Shown in pieces: positions 8,718-10,427 of a DNA stretch of 10,427 nt. The stretch is from Apophysomyces variabilis. Its lineage: Eukaryota; Mucoromycota; Mucoromycetes; Mucorales; Mucoraceae. The notes beneath the pieces were generated by a model, which worked only from the letters and a program-made list of their open reading frames with translations, was not told the origin of the DNA and did no database searches. The stretch spans positions 1-10,427 of the forward strand of contig MZZL01000366.1 in the NCBI GenBank assembly GCA_002749535.1. The letters are read 5' to 3'. The translations under genes were made by a program, and so were the position numbers. The number at the start of each line of letters is the position of its first letter. The first letter of the stretch is position 1.

Positions 8718-10118
8718 GAGTATCCACCGCTAGAAAAAAAGGACGAAGAGTCGTATTTTTATGGTGCGAGAAAAGAACTCGAAATATCTCGAAGCACACG
8801 AATTAAGTAAATATAATGAAAAATACGTAGATGAGCTATATGAATGCCAAGTGTAAGATGCAAGAGATGATGATTTAGTGGAATGACAGTGGAGTTTGAA
8901 GGAGAAGAGGCAAAGAAAAGGGGGTTGACGTATAAGCTCCCCTTTTGATCTACTGTGCTACTGATTGAACGCGTGTAACATTGGCACGATGTCTGGTAAT
9001 GAAAACTGCAGTAACTGGAAAAACAACCTCGCTCTACTTCTCTCGGTGAGAGGCCTACTGTACTGTTTATTGAATTATATTTTGCGCTACTTTGAAACAA
9101 ACTTTGCGTCGATAAAAGAAAATCATTTTTTGTATTCCACAGAAACTTGAATACCAATCCGCAAATGAAAAATAGAAATGCGCAAACATTGGGAAAACAC
9201 TGTACTAATCTCTTTAGCCATTGGTGGTTGCGTTTCGTCCTTCATACGGGGAAATCAGGCCTTCACTCAAAGATAATGCAGGAAATATTCGTTCCATGTC
9301 ACAGATATCCAAGCATTTTTAGTTTCTGACTTGCGCATAATTCCTTGTAAGCCTGGATCAAATGCCAGGTTTTAAGCGCCAAGCATGTATTCCACCTGCA
9401 GTACCTAAAACCCTCACTGCGAAATATTTAACGTCGACATATGTAAAGAATTAGGAGAAGAGAACTAATTTATTGATGTTGACTAAGGCTGTATCCTCCG
9501 TATCGTTAATAAAACCAGGCTCGAAGCAGAATATCGTGCGGTTTAAACAATCAATAACTTGAAAAATTACTACCGCAGCTTTCAGAGCACAAAAAAATAC
9601 GATCATTGAGTTACTGAATCCACGAGTTTTCGAACGAGCAAAACGCCTAGAACACGTGAGTGTATGTTAATTGATATTTAGTATGCTTTAGTACATGGAA
9701 TGAATATGCAATGTTTTCTAGTCAACCACTCTGTTTGAGTGAACATCGCATAACGACCCTACGATAGGTACTGGTCAATCCAAGCTCTGATAATCCAGAG
9801 AAAAAGCTTGAAATACTTAGTAGCACTGGATGTGAGATATTTGAAAAGTCACCATGCTTATTTACGGCTATACCCTCCACTATTCTAGCAAAAAAAAGCC
9901 ACCAATCTAAGCATATCAGCTCTCTTGATGTAAGCCTTTCTCGATCACTGTAACGCAACGGGCAGATTGAACTCTAAGTAGTCGTATAAAGAACAGACAA
10001 TAAACTCGAAGATAAAAACTACCAGTCTATGACAGTAAACCAACAAAACGACTGAATTGCTAAAGCCATATAAGGGATACTATTTGACAGATCGTGTTTT
10101 GCTTCGACTTAATCGGAA
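8718..10118. other. Upstream flank of the kinase gene, no established gene
   Basis: This should contain the kinase promoter and 5' leader. I recognise no protein family. Three weak plus-strand possibilities exist. The first is an ATG at 8989 opening 19 codons to a GTGAGA donor-like site at 9046. The second is a 32-codon frame at 9178-9276. The third is a chain of four short open segments, 9362-9442, 9488-9540, 9586-9655 and 9768-9953, separated by intron-like gaps of 45, 45 and 112 nt, with AATAAA at 9999-10004. The minus-strand frame 9722-9958 overlaps the last of these and has no ATG start. None is supported by homology I can see. Confidence 0.5.
8916..8946. promoter_or_regulatory. Inverted repeat with stress-element-like sites upstream of the kinase
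   Basis: AAAAGGGG (from 8916) and CCCCTTTT (8939-8946) form an inverted repeat around a TGACGT core at 8926-8931. CCCCT/AGGGG is the stress response element bound by Msn2/4-type zinc fingers in yeast, and TGACGT is a CRE/ATF half site. The block lies about 200 nt upstream of the kinase ATG and 43 nt before a plus-strand ATG at 8989, so it could serve one or both directions. Factor binding is inferred from motifs only. Confidence 0.4.
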
Positions 10119-10427
10119 TCATCGGCATTTTTCAGCTTTTCCTTTAATGATTTTAAAGACTTTCATGTACGGCACGATAGTAGCACTGATGGCGTAGATG
10201 AAGATCTTCAAATTAAACGATCCGATAAACAAGAGTTCTTTTAGTTTCGTTTCTCTGCTAGCAACACTTTTAACCCTTGCCCGGAACTAAAAATAACATC
10301 AAGCCCGCTAGCAAAACAGGTGTCGTAACACAAACTGTTCCACCAATCACGGTCAAGAGCTTAAGATGGTAATCTTCGGCCCTCTTCCAAAAATGTCATG
10401 AACTACAAGAAGTACTCTCGGTTATCG
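10119..10427 (-). CDS. Probable 3' end of a hydrophobic protein gene (partial)
   Basis: I do not recognise the family. The last exon is proposed at 10286-10119: 55 codons and a TGA. It encodes a basic segment (ASRETKLKEL), then a hydrophobic stretch FNLKIFIYAISATIVPYMKV that could be a membrane helix, then a Lys-rich tail (FKIIKGKAEKCR). Upstream, a 49-nt intron at 10335-10287 (donor GTTTGT, acceptor TTTTTAG) would join it in phase to an open segment containing RAEDYHLKLLTVIGGT that continues towards the right edge. If that intron is not used, the upstream segment reads on into another hydrophobic stretch and stops at 10272-10270, so the two parts would not belong together. The 5' part lies outside the window. 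This could be the C-terminus of a small membrane protein, but chance open frames are not excluded. Confidence 0.35.

Noticed and set aside
9722..9958. 78-codon minus-strand open frame
   Set aside because: No ATG start, no recognised motif, no clear splice partners.
1..10427. tRNA, rRNA, CRISPR array, transposase or long terminal repeats
   Set aside because: I looked for TTCGA-type T-arms, regular direct repeats, transposase-like motifs and terminal repeats by eye and found none; a tRNA or covariance-model scan would settle the RNA part.

Overview
The window looks like nuclear DNA of a fungus. Its clear genes are densely interrupted by very short introns (mostly 45-62 nt) with GTRNGT-like donors, CTRAY-type branch sites and YAG acceptors. 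The best recognised gene is a PH + CRIB + kinase protein of the fungal Cla4 type. The moderately AT-rich base composition and intron style would suit an early-diverging lineage, but the sequence does not fix the phylum.

Layout, left to right. Positions 1-1002 hold no gene I can establish, only a few exon-like open stretches. Positions 1003-1234 (minus) are a two-exon, 60-residue Cox7-type subunit of cytochrome c oxidase, with a TATA-like box upstream and an AATAAA just downstream. Positions 1235-2771 have no convincing gene; the right part should contain the promoter of the next gene. Positions 2772-5636 (plus) are an eight-exon, 835-residue TBC-domain protein (Rab GTPase-activating type, closest in architecture to animal TBC1D12/TBC1D14). 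Positions 5637-6034 are a short convergent 3' intergenic region. Positions 6035-8717 (minus) are a ten-exon, about 700-residue p21-activated kinase of the Cla4 type. Positions 8718-10427 contain a candidate promoter with stress-element-like sites in an inverted repeat, several weak exon-like stretches, and at the right edge the probable 3' end of a minus-strand gene for a hydrophobic protein.

The two large genes are tail to tail. Both act through small GTPases: the kinase is expected to be an effector of Cdc42/Rac, and the TBC protein to act on a Rab. Nothing in the sequence shows that they are co-regulated, and the Cox7 gene is unrelated. I found no tRNA, rRNA, CRISPR array, transposase or bacterial-type operon. 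I see no convincing new multi-gene system. The most notable points are inside the two large proteins: a missing glutamine finger and a large acidic insertion in the TBC domain, a stop-free 45-nt intron in that domain, and a 71-residue Arg/Glu tract in the kinase linker.
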